Positions 51,935 to 60,491 of a DNA stretch of 60,860 nucleotides are shown here, in pieces. The first letter of the stretch is position 1. The number at the start of each line of letters is the position of its first letter. The stretch lies in assembly GCA_017405115.1 (NCBI GenBank), contig JAFRBA010000057.1, positions 1 through 60,860 of the forward strand. The letters run 5' to 3'. The DNA is from Kiritimatiellia bacterium (lineage in GTDB: Bacteria > Verrucomicrobiota > Kiritimatiellia > RFP12 > UBA1067). The notes under the pieces were generated by a model, which was given only the letters and a program-made list of their open reading frames with translations, did no database searches and was not told the DNA's origin. The position numbers were made by a program, and so were the translations under genes.

Positions 51935-53287
51935 CTATACAAACGGCAGCATGTAATGAGGGAGATATGTCACGCCACCATCCATGTAGACATCCTTGCC
52001 GGAGAAAAGGAAGGCCTCGCCGCACCACTCCGCGTACTTGTTCATGAACTTGTCGAGGGATGAATGCGTGACATTGGCCCCGCCCTTGATTTCAATCGGA
52101 AGAATGTTGTGCCGCCGGGTCAACTTTGACTTTGACACGACGAAGTCTATTTCCATCCGGTCGTTCGCGCTTACGGAACTTGATTCGGAAGGGACAGACA
52201 GCGTGTGTCCGGAAGCGACAAGCATCTGAGCTGCAAGATTTTCGACGAGCATGCCCTTGTTCACCTCAATCTTGTCAAGTAGCAGACGCCTGTGTATCTC
52301 CTCCCTCGCAAGCTCGTTCTCGTCGAACGCATGGCTGACGAGAAGTCCTGTGTCCGCCATGTAGCACTTCATCGACTTCCTGTCCAGATTAATCTTGAGG
52401 CCGACATTCGGATCGGTCGAGTTCCAGCACAGATTCGCGAACATGGCGGATTCCAGCCAATGAAAGGCGTCAGACCAGTCCCGCATCCTCGCCTTGGCCT
52501 CAAGGCTGCCGACACGGAAGTTCTTCTCGTGGCGCGACAGCTGGTCGGGTATCTCGTCGAATATCCGCTCCACCTTCGGTGCCAGCGCACCGGCATGTTT
52601 CCAGATGTCGGCTCTGTAAAGCTCGAGAATTGAGCGCTTCTGCTGATCGACCTCGGTAAGATCGTGAGAGCGGACAAATTCAGAAACCACCTGCGGCATG
52701 CCTCCCACGACGAGATACTGACGATACGCCTCCATCATCCGCCGATGTACCGTCTGCCCTAGTGGCTTGCGCTCCGAAAAGAACTTCCTTGCCGCGTCCA
52801 TCATCGATTCCCGCCCAGTCGCCCAGAGGAATTCCTCGAAGTCCATCGGATACATCTTCTGGTGCAGTTCTTCTGACGGTATCACGATGTTGGCGGTATT
52901 CTTCTTGACCGAGATGAGCGAGCCGGTTTCAAGATAGTGGTATCGCCCATCGGCAACCAGCGTCTTGACGGCTTCGCGGGCCCTTGGGAACTCCTGCACT
53001 TCGTCAAACACGACCAAGGCATTTCCACGGACGAGCCTTACTCCGGTTTCCGCCTCAAGAAGCATGAAGAAGGTGTCGAGTTCGCCGAGATTCTCCTCGA
53101 ATATGGTTCTTATGCCGCGTGAAGCCTTGCTGAAGTCTATCAGCAGATAACTGGCGTATTCGTTTTTGGCGAATTCCTCGGCTATCCAGCTCTTGCCTAC
53201 ACGCCTTGCGCCATCGATCAACAGCGCAAAACGATTAGCCCGCTTCGCCTTCCACTCCAGCAGTGTTTCATAGAATTTTCGCTTCAT
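51935..53287 (-). CDS. AAA-family ATPase with DUF4143 domain (second copy)
   Basis: This 450-residue protein has Walker A GARRVGKS at residues 26-33, Walker B ALVVFDEVQEF near 89-99, ETGSLISVKK sensor and a C-terminal DUF4143 nuclease-like domain (MEIDFVVSKSK, then ILPIEIKGG, the E-x-K pair). Same broad family as the protein at 308 but distinct. The gene stands alone between the catabolic operon promoter and a dehydrogenase gene and is driven by an unusual triplicated promoter. Confidence 0.85.
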   Translation of the reverse strand: MKRKFYETLLEWKAKRANRFALLIDGARRVGKSWIAEEFAKNEYASYLLIDFSKASRGIRTIFEENLGELDTFFMLLEAETGVRLVRGNALVVFDEVQEFPRAREAVKTLVADGRYHYLETGSLISVKKNTANIVIPSEELHQKMYPMDFEEFLWATGRESMMDAARKFFSERKPLGQTVHRRMMEAYRQYLVVGGMPQVVSEFVRSHDLTEVDQQKRSILELYRADIWKHAGALAPKVERIFDEIPDQLSRHEKNFRVGSLEAKARMRDWSDAFHWLESAMFANLCWNSTDPNVGLKINLDRKSMKCYMADTGLLVSHAFDENELAREEIHRRLLLDKIEVNKGMLVENLAAQMLVASGHTLSVPSESSSVSANDRMEIDFVVSKSKLTRRHNILPIEIKGGANVTHSSLDKFMNKYAEWCGEAFLFSGKDVYMDGGVTYLPHYMLPFV

Positions 53288-53314
53288 GGCATAACATCCC
53301 CATTGGTGCTTCGG

Positions 53315-53416
53315 CGTGTATTATACACCAAACGGAGATTTTCCACAAGGCGTATATCACACCAAATGTAGATTTTTCACAACACGCACACTACACCGAT
53401 TGGCGATTTTCATCAT
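53315..53416 (-). promoter_or_regulatory. three tandem 34-bp promoter copies
   Basis: Minus-strand copies have -35 elements TTGTGG (53343-53348), TTGTGA (53377-53382) and ATGATG (53411-53416). Each has a 17-bp spacer sharing AAAATC and GGTG, and -10 elements TATAAT (53320-53325), TGATAT and TAGTGT. The period is exactly 34 bp, and the copies weaken with distance from the gene. Confidence 0.75.
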
Positions 53417-53437
53417 CCGGAAATTGGCGAGCGTTTC

Positions 53438-54406
53438 CTACTTGCCACATGAACGATTTGAGGTCCCGAGAAAGCCCCCATCCCCGCCGGGGCCTTGATC
53501 AATGCTCCGGCAAATGACAGAGAGCTTCTCGACCGACGCGGAGAAGAAGTTCTTCTCGAAGTCGCAGGAAAACGCCGCGACGTGCGGGGTGACGATGCAC
53601 TTCGGGTGCTGAAGGAGACGACTGTTGACGTCCGGCGGCTCCTCGCACATCACGTCAATCGCCGCGCCGCCGACGGTGCCTGCGTCGAGAGCGTCCGCAA
53701 GCGCCTCTTCGTCAACTACGGGGCCTCGCGAGGTGTTCACGAGAATCGCGTTCGGCTTCATCAGCCTAAGCCGGTCGGCGTTGATCAATCCCCTTGTCTC
53801 CGACGTGAGCGGACAATGTATCGAGACATAGTCCGACTCCCTGAGAAGCGTATCGAGGTCGATGGAGTCCGGCACGAACGGATCGTAGTGGATTGTGCGC
53901 ATGTCGAAGCCGCTCATCATCTTCTCAACTCGCCGCGCTATGTTGCCGTATCCGACAAGACCGAGCGTACGATGCGAGATGTGCCAGTCCATGCCCTCTA
54001 CCTTGCCCCACTCGTAGCCCGCCTTGGCGCGAGCGTTGTACTGCGGAATCTGGCGGATGTAGCTGACAAGAAGCGCGACGGCATGTTCAGCGACACATTC
54101 GGCAATCGACTCTGGCGTGTTATAGACCCCAACGCCGTGCGCCTTCGCCCATTCGCACGGAAGCGCATCAAGTCCGGAGCCGGAGCGCAGCAACGCCTTT
54201 AGGTTCGGCAACTTCTCCAGTGCCTCGGGCTTGAGGCAGAGGTTGGGACCGAACATCCAGCAGACCTCGGCGTCGGGGAACGTCGCAAGCAGTTCCTCCG
54301 GCGTTTCGCAGCGCTTGGCACGAAAGTCTGCAAATGCACGGATAGCCTCCGCCGTCCCAGCCGGAAGCCGGTCTTCGCCAGCCGTCACCAACACAACCTT
54401 ACGCAT
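53438..54406 (-). CDS. D-2-hydroxyacid dehydrogenase
   Basis: This 322-residue NAD-dependent dehydrogenase has a Rossmann region with LVGYGNIARRVEKMM, catalytic Arg in NTSRGPVVDE, Glu in VMCEEPPD and His in TPHVAAFS. It interconverts D-2-hydroxy and 2-keto acids; phosphoglycerate- or glyoxylate-type substrates are possible. The last 20 residues (QGPGGDGGFLG…) look atypical and may reflect a shifted end. The stop lies 21 nt from the promoter repeat of the ATPase. Confidence 0.75.
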   Translation of the reverse strand: MRKVVLVTAGEDRLPAGTAEAIRAFADFRAKRCETPEELLATFPDAEVCWMFGPNLCLKPEALEKLPNLKALLRSGSGLDALPCEWAKAHGVGVYNTPESIAECVAEHAVALLVSYIRQIPQYNARAKAGYEWGKVEGMDWHISHRTLGLVGYGNIARRVEKMMSGFDMRTIHYDPFVPDSIDLDTLLRESDYVSIHCPLTSETRGLINADRLRLMKPNAILVNTSRGPVVDEEALADALDAGTVGGAAIDVMCEEPPDVNSRLLQHPKCIVTPHVAAFSCDFEKNFFSASVEKLSVICRSIDQGPGGDGGFLGTSNRSCGK

Positions 54407-54458
54407 AAAACAGCATAGACTCCTGTTTGTGTCAACCTACATGAGGCGATGGAGCTGC

Positions 54459-55511
54459 TCAATCCTCGAGGAGGTCCCCGAGGCGCATTGCGTGCGACGC
54501 CTTGAGGAGCACGAGGTCGCCTGCGGAGATGTCGACGCGGAAGCGCTTCTTGAGCGAGGCGACGTTCTTGTAGACCAGGTGGCAGAGGCACTGCGAGGAA
54601 AGCTCGCCCACGCCGATCACAAGAGGCAGCCCGAGGCCCATTGCGTGCGCGAAGACCTTTTTGTGAAGCTCTGCGGCCTGGGGGCCGAGCTCGAACATGT
54701 CGCCGAGCACCGCGATGCGCCGCCCGTCGCACGGGGTGGATGCGAACGCGTCCAGCGCCGCGACCATCGAGTCGGGGTTGGCGTTGTACGTGTCGTCGAT
54801 GAAAGTCGCTCCCCACTTCTCGACGCGACGCCAGCGGGCGCCGGGCAGCGCGAAGTCGGAGAGCCGCGCGGCGCACACCTCGTCGGACACGCCCAGGCGG
54901 CGCGCGACCGCGTACGCCAGGGACATGTCGGCCAGGTTGTGCGGGCCTGGGAGCGGACACGGGAACGGCGGCACGTTCGCCGCGGCGTCCTCCGGGAGCA
55001 CTGCGAAGTCCCTTGCGCGGTTGGCAAGGGTCATCTTCTCGCGGGCGATGCCCTCGCGCGAGCCGAAGAACTCGAGGTGCGCAGTGCCGATGGACACGAC
55101 GACCCCGATGTCGGGATCGGCGATGTCGCAAAGCGCGGCGATCTCGCCGGGATGGTTCGTGCCCATCTCCAGGACGAGGAAGTCGGCGTCGTCCGGGCAG
55201 TCCAAGATCGTCATCGGCAGGCCGATGTGGTTGTTGAAGTTCCCCTCCGTTCCGGGGCATGCGAGGAACGTCTTCAGGAACTCCTTCGTCGTGGTCTTGC
55301 CGGAGGAGCCGGTGACGCCGATCACCTTGGCGCGGAGCGTGCGACGGCGTTCGCGCGCGCGGCGCTGGAGCTCGTCAAGGCCGACGATGACGTCCGCCGC
55401 GCCGGCGGCGCGGGCCTGCGGGATGAAGTCCCTGCCGTCGCACTTCTCGCCCTTGAGGGCGACGAAGCCCATGCCCGGCCGGACCTCGCGGGAGTCGAAG
55501 GTGTACTTCAC
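54459..55511 (-). CDS. murF: MurF, UDP-MurNAc-tripeptide:D-Ala-D-Ala ligase
   Basis: This 350-residue Mur ligase adds D-Ala-D-Ala to the peptidoglycan precursor in the cytoplasm. The P-loop GVTGSSGKTTTKEF is at residues 65-78, followed by EGNFNNHIGLP and EMGTNHPGEI, typical of MurF. The C-terminal domain has DDTYNANPDSM. The protein is about 100 residues shorter than usual, mostly in the N-terminal domain. It starts with GTG at 55511, overlapping the lpxA stop by 4 bp (GTGA). Confidence 0.9.
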   Translation of the reverse strand: MKYTFDSREVRPGMGFVALKGEKCDGRDFIPQARAAGAADVIVGLDELQRRARERRRTLRAKVIGVTGSSGKTTTKEFLKTFLACPGTEGNFNNHIGLPMTILDCPDDADFLVLEMGTNHPGEIAALCDIADPDIGVVVSIGTAHLEFFGSREGIAREKMTLANRARDFAVLPEDAAANVPPFPCPLPGPHNLADMSLAYAVARRLGVSDEVCAARLSDFALPGARWRRVEKWGATFIDDTYNANPDSMVAALDAFASTPCDGRRIAVLGDMFELGPQAAELHKKVFAHAMGLGLPLVIGVGELSSQCLCHLVYKNVASLKKRFRVDISAGDLVLLKASHAMRLGDLLED

Positions 55512-56287
55512 GCAACGCCCCTCTGGGAATGGCGGTAGAACGCGACGAGCTCCTTCACCTCGTCGAACTGCTCGACGTCGTTCTCTACGCGCTCGAGCGC
55601 CTGCGACCTGTTCAGGTCGGAGCGGTAGATGAAGCGGTGGGCCTCCTTCAGGGCCTGGATGACGTCCTTCGGGAATCCGCGGCGGGTCAGGCCGACGACG
55701 TTCACGCCTATCGCCCTCAGCGAGCTCTCGTGCATGTCGCAGAGCATGTACGGCGGCACGTCCTGACGGATCTTCGAGCAGCCGCCTATCATGGAGTGCT
55801 TGCCGATGGTGCAGAACTGGTGGGCGGCGCAGCTGCCGCCGATTATCGCCCAGTCCTGTATGTGCACGTCGCCGGCCAGCTGGTTGTTGTTGGAGCATAT
55901 CACGTGGTCGCCGAGGATCACGCCGTGGGCGGCATGGCAGTAGCACATGAAGAGGCAGTCGCTGCCGATGATCGTCTTCTCGCCGTCCGCCGTGCCAAGG
56001 TGCACGGTGGCGAACTCGCGTATCACGGTGCGGTCGCCGATCTCGACGAACGAGACAGACCCCTCCTTGTACTTCAGGTCCTGCGTTTTCATCCCGATGC
56101 AGGCGTACGGGAATATCTGGCACTGGCTTCCGATCGTGGTGTGGCCGTCGACGATGGCCCCCTGCTTGACGACCGTCCCGTCGCCAAGACGCACGTTCCT
56201 GCCGACGAACGCGTAGGGCCCTACCTCCACGTCGGCACCCAGTACCGCGCCGTCCTCCACGATTGCCGTCGGATGTATCTTCGCCAT
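55508..56287 (-). CDS. lpxA: LpxA, UDP-GlcNAc O-acyltransferase
   Basis: This 259-residue left-handed beta-helix acyltransferase catalyses the first step of lipid A synthesis. It shows hexapeptide repeats from residue 4 on and the catalytic His region CHAAHGVILGDHV. QFCTIGKHSMIGG and a C-terminal helical part (GFPKDVIQALKEAHRFI) complete the family pattern. ATG 56287 follows AAAGGAAG. It implies an LPS-bearing outer membrane. Confidence 0.9.
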   Translation of the reverse strand: MAKIHPTAIVEDGAVLGADVEVGPYAFVGRNVRLGDGTVVKQGAIVDGHTTIGSQCQIFPYACIGMKTQDLKYKEGSVSFVEIGDRTVIREFATVHLGTADGEKTIIGSDCLFMCYCHAAHGVILGDHVICSNNNQLAGDVHIQDWAIIGGSCAAHQFCTIGKHSMIGGCSKIRQDVPPYMLCDMHESSLRAIGVNVVGLTRRGFPKDVIQALKEAHRFIYRSDLNRSQALERVENDVEQFDEVKELVAFYRHSQRGVA

Positions 56288-56322
56288 TGGAACTTCCTTT
56301 CCCAGATCTCCAAGTCGTCCGC

Positions 56323-57441
56323 TCAAAGGTGCCGTCGCATCAGCCTGACCGAAAAGAGCAGGCATGCCGCGACCGGCAGCCAGATGAGTATCTCCGGATG
56401 CGCCCAGTACGCCTCTTCGCACGAGAGCATGAGGATGACGACGACGTAGTAGCCCAGCGCGACCGCGAGGGATATGGCCATGCCTATGGTGGACTCGCGG
56501 CGCTGGGAGCGGATTCCGAGCGGGATGCCGATCATGACGAAGCATACGGACGCCATGGCGAACACGAACCGCTTGTTCAGCTCCACGCGGTGCGAGCTGA
56601 GCTCACGCATGACGAAGTCGCGCTTGGCCCTGTCGACGGCGCCGGAGCCGGTTATCTCGGCCGCCATCGCGCGGAGCGCGCGGATGCGGCCGAGCATCTC
56701 GAACAACCGGAAGTCCTTCACCCGCTTGATGTACTTCGCCTGCTTTATCACGTTCCTCATCGTGTAGACGAATCGGTTCGCCCTGGCCATGGTCGGGCGG
56801 TCCTCGTCCACCGGGTCGACCGTCATGTGGTAGAGCTCGAGGTCAATGTCCGAGCCGTTCTGCGTGACAAGGGCCTTGTCGGCCGTGATCAGCCTGTCGA
56901 CCTTCGGGTTGGAGTAGTCGAGCACGACGAGGTCGTAGAGCCAGTTGCCCTCCTTGCGCCCGAAGTAGAGCTTCACCTTGGGGAAGTCGCTTATGAGCCG
57001 CCCGGGCTCGAGCACGCTGAGCCCGGCCTTCACCGACACCCTGGACTTGAGGGTGCGCCTGACCTCGTGCCCGCGCGGCACGATCTCGTTGTTCACCCAG
57101 AGCCCCAGCACGACGCACAGCACGCCGAAGAGAACAGGCCACCGGACCACCGACAGCAGGTTGATCCCGCACGCGCGCATGGCGGCTATCTCGCTGTCGG
57201 CGGAGAGGCGGGAGAACACCAGGATGGAGCTCACGAGCAGCGCGATCGGCATCGACCACTGGAGGGTCTCCGGCAGCGACACCATGCTGAACTCGCCCAC
57301 GAGCGACATCGGCACGCCGTCCATGATCAGGTCGACGATGTTCACCAGCAGGCTGATCGTCAGCACGAAGGAAAGCACCAGGAACGCGAGCAGGAAGCTC
57401 GAGAGGAAGGAGCCGAAGACGTATCTCTCGATGGTTTTCAA
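56323..57441 (-). CDS. LptF/LptG-family LPS export permease
   Basis: This 372-residue YjgP/YjgQ-type permease has six transmembrane helices (about 10-35, 50-75, 98-118, then 280-370) around a periplasmic beta-jellyroll. It moves LPS from the inner membrane with LptB. Conserved segments are SRLSADSEIAAMRACGI and GIPLGIRSQRRE. The start is a TTG overlapping the tyrS stop (TTGA). Whether it is LptF or LptG is not determinable here. Confidence 0.85.
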   Translation of the reverse strand: MKTIERYVFGSFLSSFLLAFLVLSFVLTISLLVNIVDLIMDGVPMSLVGEFSMVSLPETLQWSMPIALLVSSILVFSRLSADSEIAAMRACGINLLSVVRWPVLFGVLCVVLGLWVNNEIVPRGHEVRRTLKSRVSVKAGLSVLEPGRLISDFPKVKLYFGRKEGNWLYDLVVLDYSNPKVDRLITADKALVTQNGSDIDLELYHMTVDPVDEDRPTMARANRFVYTMRNVIKQAKYIKRVKDFRLFEMLGRIRALRAMAAEITGSGAVDRAKRDFVMRELSSHRVELNKRFVFAMASVCFVMIGIPLGIRSQRRESTIGMAISLAVALGYYVVVILMLSCEEAYWAHPEILIWLPVAACLLFSVRLMRRHL

Positions 57442-58682
57442 AACCGTAGGACAAAGTAGTTCTTCTTGCCGCTGCGGAGAACGGCCACCCCGTCGGCCGT
57501 GATGTCGGAATCGGCGAACACACGCGCGTCGTCCACGCGCGCGTCGTTGAGGGAGAGCCCGCCCTGCCGCGCCATGCGCCTCGCCTCCCCGTTGGAGGAG
57601 AACATGCCGGCCGCGGCCGCGACCGCGAACACGGCCTTGCCGACGCAGTCCTCGCGCCTGACCGTGGCGCTCGGCACGTCCTGGGCGCGCGCGACATCGG
57701 CGGAGGTCTTCTTCGCGTACAGGGCCTCGGTCGCCTCCTGCGCCTTCCTGAGGCCCTCCTCGCCGTGGACGAGGCGAGTGAGCTCCTCGGCAAGCGCCCT
57801 CTGCGGGATCCTCGCCTCGGGCCGGGCCTTCATCTCGGCCTCCAGCGCGGCGATCTCCTCGAGCGAACGCATCGAAAAGACCTTGAGGTAGCGTATGACG
57901 TCAGCGTCCGCCGCGCGAAGGAAGTACTGGTACCAGTCGAAGACCGGCGTCATCGACGCGTCGAGGAAAAGCGCGTTGCCCTCGCTCTTGCCGAACTTCC
58001 TGCCCGAAGAGTCCAGCAGAAGCGGGAACGTTAGGCCGAAGGCGGTCTCGCCGCGCATGCGGCGCACGAGGTCCGTGCCGGCGGTTATGTTGCCCCACTG
58101 GTCCGCCCCACCGACCTCGAGCCTGCAGCCGTAGCGGTCGTAGAGATGGAGGAAGTCGTTGCCCTGGAGTATCTGGTAGCTGAACTCCGTGAAGGTGAGC
58201 GCGCCCTCGCTGGCCTCGAGGCGCTTCTTCACGGACTCCTTGGCGAGCATCTGCGGCACACGGAAGTTGACTGCGATGTCGCGGAGGAACTCGATGGCGG
58301 ACATTCCCTTGTACCAGTCGTAGTTGTCTACCATCACCGCGGCGTTCGGGCCGTCGAAGTCCAGCACCCGCGAAAGGTTCTCGCGGATGCCCTCCTTGTT
58401 GTACGCGACCTGCTCCACGGTGAGCATGTTGCGCTCCGCCGACTTGCCGCTCGGGTCGCCGATGAGGCCCGTTGCGCCGCCCACGAGGGCGATCACGCGA
58501 TGCCCCGCCTGCTGGAAGCGCCGCAGGACGATCATGGACACGAGGTTGCCGGCCTGAAGCGACCGCGCCGACGGGTCGAAACCGCAGTACACCGTCGTCG
58601 GACGGTCCAGTGCGGCCTCTATGCCTGGATCCGTCAGCGCCTCCACCAGCCCGCGAGCCTTCAGCTCTTCAATCAGTCTCAT
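57438..58682 (-). CDS. tyrS: TyrRS, tyrosyl-tRNA synthetase
   Basis: This 414-residue class I synthetase has a Rossmann domain with YCGFDPSARSLQAGNL (the HIGH position reads QAGN), VGGATGLIGDPSGKS, the KMSKS-like KFGKSEGN, and a C-terminal S4-type RNA-binding domain (RRMARQGGLSLND). The ATG at 58682 is preferred over a GTG two codons upstream because its A is exactly 7 nt after a TATAAT. The promoter lies in the last codons of nfo. Confidence 0.9.
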   Translation of the reverse strand: MRLIEELKARGLVEALTDPGIEAALDRPTTVYCGFDPSARSLQAGNLVSMIVLRRFQQAGHRVIALVGGATGLIGDPSGKSAERNMLTVEQVAYNKEGIRENLSRVLDFDGPNAAVMVDNYDWYKGMSAIEFLRDIAVNFRVPQMLAKESVKKRLEASEGALTFTEFSYQILQGNDFLHLYDRYGCRLEVGGADQWGNITAGTDLVRRMRGETAFGLTFPLLLDSSGRKFGKSEGNALFLDASMTPVFDWYQYFLRAADADVIRYLKVFSMRSLEEIAALEAEMKARPEARIPQRALAEELTRLVHGEEGLRKAQEATEALYAKKTSADVARAQDVPSATVRREDCVGKAVFAVAAAAGMFSSNGEARRMARQGGLSLNDARVDDARVFADSDITADGVAVLRSGKKNYFVLRF

Positions 58683-58684
58683 GG

Positions 58685-59602
58685 TCACATTATACCAAAT
58701 ATCTCGTCCCCTTGCACAAGCCCTTTCAGCAGCGCTATCTCCTCGCGGTAGCCCTGCAGGTCGCAGGGCGTCTCAAGGTAGAACGGAAGCCCGCTGAGGC
58801 GCGGGCTGCTGACGATCCTCCTGAAGGCGTCAAGGCCGATCTTCCCCTTGCCGATCTTCTCGTGGCGGTCCTTGTGCGCGCCGAGCGCGTTCATCGAGTC
58901 GTTTACGTGGATCGCCCTGAGGCGGTCCAGGCCGATCACGCGGTCGAACTCGTCCAGGACGCCGTCCAGGTCGTTCACGATGTCGTAGCCGCCGTCCCAG
59001 ACGTGGCAGGTGTCCAGGCAGACGCCCACAGACTCCGAGCGCTCCACGCCATCGATGATCGCGCGTATCTCCTCGAAGGTGCGGCCGATCTCGCTGCCCT
59101 TGCCCGACATGGTCTCCAGGAGGACGGTCGTAGTGAGCTCCCCGCGGGCCGCGGCCTTCGCCATCACGCGGTTGAGGTGCGACTGGACCAGCGCGATGCC
59201 CGCCTCCGCGCCCTGCCCGACGTGGGAGCCGGGGTGGAAGTTGTACATCGCGCCAGGCGTGAGCGAGAGGCGCTTCAGGTCGTCCACCATGACCGACTCC
59301 GCGAACTCGCGCACTCGTGGCTCCGCGCCAGCCGCGTTCAGGGTGTACGGCGCGTGGGCCAGTATCGGGCCTATGCCGTTCGACTCGGCGTATGAGAGGA
59401 ACGCCGCCACGTCCGCCCTGTCGATGGGCTTGGCCGCGCCGCCCCGTGGGTTGCGCGTGAAGAACTGGAAGACGTTCGCGCCGATCGACACTGCTGTCTG
59501 CGCCATCGCAAGGTAGCCGCCCGAGGCGCTGAGATGGCAGCCTATGCGCAGCTTCGGACGGCACGCGCCCGTCCGCACGGGGCAATCCTCCGCACGCTTC
59601 AC
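58685..59602 (-). CDS. nfo: Nfo, endonuclease IV (AP endonuclease)
   Basis: This 305-residue TIM-barrel zinc enzyme cleaves at abasic sites. Signatures are [55 protein letters not shown] and [20 protein letters not shown]. The start is GTG at 59602 with GGAGG 5 nt before; the extra 16 N-terminal residues are not part of the conserved domain. The final codons GGT-ATA-ATG-TGA form the extended -10 of tyrS. Confidence 0.9.
   Translation of the reverse strand: MKRAEDCPVRTGACRPKLRIGCHLSASGGYLAMAQTAVSIGANVFQFFTRNPRGGAAKPIDRADVAAFLSYAESNGIGPILAHAPYTLNAAGAEPRVREFAESVMVDDLKRLSLTPGAMYNFHPGSHVGQGAEAGIALVQSHLNRVMAKAAARGELTTTVLLETMSGKGSEIGRTFEEIRAIIDGVERSESVGVCLDTCHVWDGGYDIVNDLDGVLDEFDRVIGLDRLRAIHVNDSMNALGAHKDRHEKIGKGKIGLDAFRRIVSSPRLSGLPFYLETPCDLQGYREEIALLKGLVQGDEIFGIM
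58689..58697 (-). promoter_or_regulatory. leaderless tyrS promoter inside nfo
   Basis: TGGTATAAT (TATAAT 58689-58694) overlaps the last sense codons of nfo. The predicted start is the A of the tyrS ATG. Confidence 0.5.
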
Positions 59603-59645
59603 ATCATCCTCCGTTTGTTAGACATGGCCTGCACTGATTTTGCAT

Positions 59646-59654
59646 ATTATAGCA
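59646..59654 (-). promoter_or_regulatory. extended -10 (TGCTATAAT) for the nfo operon
   Basis: TATAAT at 59646-59651 on the minus strand lies 43 nt before the nfo GTG. It is the likely main promoter of nfo-tyrS-lptF-lpxA-murF. Confidence 0.5.
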
Positions 59655-59859
59655 TAATTCTCGTGCAGGCGGATACAGTTCCACTGTGTTCTGGGCACGG
59701 CGGGCGCATCAAAAATCCGTTCTGTCCCGCATCAGCGGAAAGAAGGAGAGATTCTCCCAAAACCCATGCGGCTAGCGCGCCGTGAGGCAATATGGAGTGA
59801 CGGGTTGTGCCGCGAGCGGGGAGCTGGACAAGCTTGCAAAACGGACAATTGCCGCGAAG
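59655..59859. other. non-coding gap between nfo and the PEP-CTERM gene
   Basis: About 205 bp beyond the nfo promoter hold no recognised gene, RNA or strong hairpin on either strand. Confidence 0.4.
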
Positions 59860-60429
59860 TTATGCGTGCGGCAACAAGCTCTGGCGCTTTCGCCTCAGAC
59901 CAACCGCCGCGAGGCCGAGGAGCAGCATGAGGCCCGACGACGGCTCTGGAACAGCGGACAGGTTGAAGGCGTTGCCGAACGTCAGCCCGGTCGGGGTCAT
60001 ATAGTCCATCAAGAGCGCACCGGACCTTACCAGCTCGTCGTATCCGTAGCCGGGCAGATATGCGGAATGACTGTATTCGCCCGTGCTCGGATTGAAGTTA
60101 AGCAGCTCCACAAAGAACGTCCAGCCCTCGTAGAGCCCCGAGCCGAACACCGTGTAGGTGTTCACGTACGTCCCCAGCTGCGTCGTCTCGTCGAGATCCT
60201 CCGGCGCCTTGACGTCCAGGAGCGTGCTGGCGGACTTGTCGCCGTCGGCGCTCTCCATCGTGCGCAGGGCCGCCGCGCTGAATCTCGGCCAGTAGTCGTC
60301 TTCGGTGGTCACCATCCAGTACAGGTAGCTGTCTTCGCAGCGGACCGAGAAGGCAATCGACATGAAAATCGTCAGCAGCAGGAAGCGAATGCTCGAGCGT
60401 TTGTTCGTTTGTTTCGATGGTGGTTTCAA
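59860..60429 (-). CDS. PEP-CTERM surface protein
   Basis: This 189-residue protein has an N-terminal signal-like segment (SIRFLLLTIFMSIAFS), a globular middle, and a C-terminal PEP-CTERM sorting signal: VPEPS at about residues 160-164, a hydrophobic helix, then LRRKRQ. Such proteins are cut and sorted by an exosortase (not in this window). The middle (YWMVTTEDDYWPRF; FFVELLNFNPSTGEY) has no known family. Start TTG at 60429 is inferred: it and its AAAGG ribosome site both lie in an 8-bp repeat array, and no ATG precedes the signal segment in frame. Confidence 0.75.
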   Translation of the reverse strand: MKPPSKQTNKRSSIRFLLLTIFMSIAFSVRCEDSYLYWMVTTEDDYWPRFSAAALRTMESADGDKSASTLLDVKAPEDLDETTQLGTYVNTYTVFGSGLYEGWTFFVELLNFNPSTGEYSHSAYLPGYGYDELVRSGALLMDYMTPTGLTFGNAFNLSAVPEPSSGLMLLLGLAAVGLRRKRQSLLPHA

Positions 60430-60454
60430 CTTTTCAACCTTTCAACCTGTCAAC
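60423..60454 (-). repeat. 8-bp tandem repeat array (GTTGAAAG), four units
   Basis: Units on the minus strand are GTTGACAG, GTTGAAAG, GTTGAAAA and GTTGAAAC. The array supplies the ribosome-binding site and probable TTG start of the PEP-CTERM gene and abuts the upstream terminator hairpin. Confidence 0.8.
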
Positions 60455-60455
60455 T

Positions 60456-60485
60456 ATGCAAGTCGCAGGGCTCTGCGACTTGCAT
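60456..60485 (-). terminator. 13-bp stem-loop after the right-edge gene
   Basis: ATGCAAGTCGCAG and its exact complement enclose a GGCT loop, 6 nt beyond the stop at 60492. Confidence 0.7.
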
Positions 60486-60491
60486 CTCATC

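Noticed and set aside
55512..56123. A longer MurF start upstream of 55511
   Set aside because: The extension is a shadow of LpxA; the GTG overlapping the lpxA stop begins MurF-like sequence.
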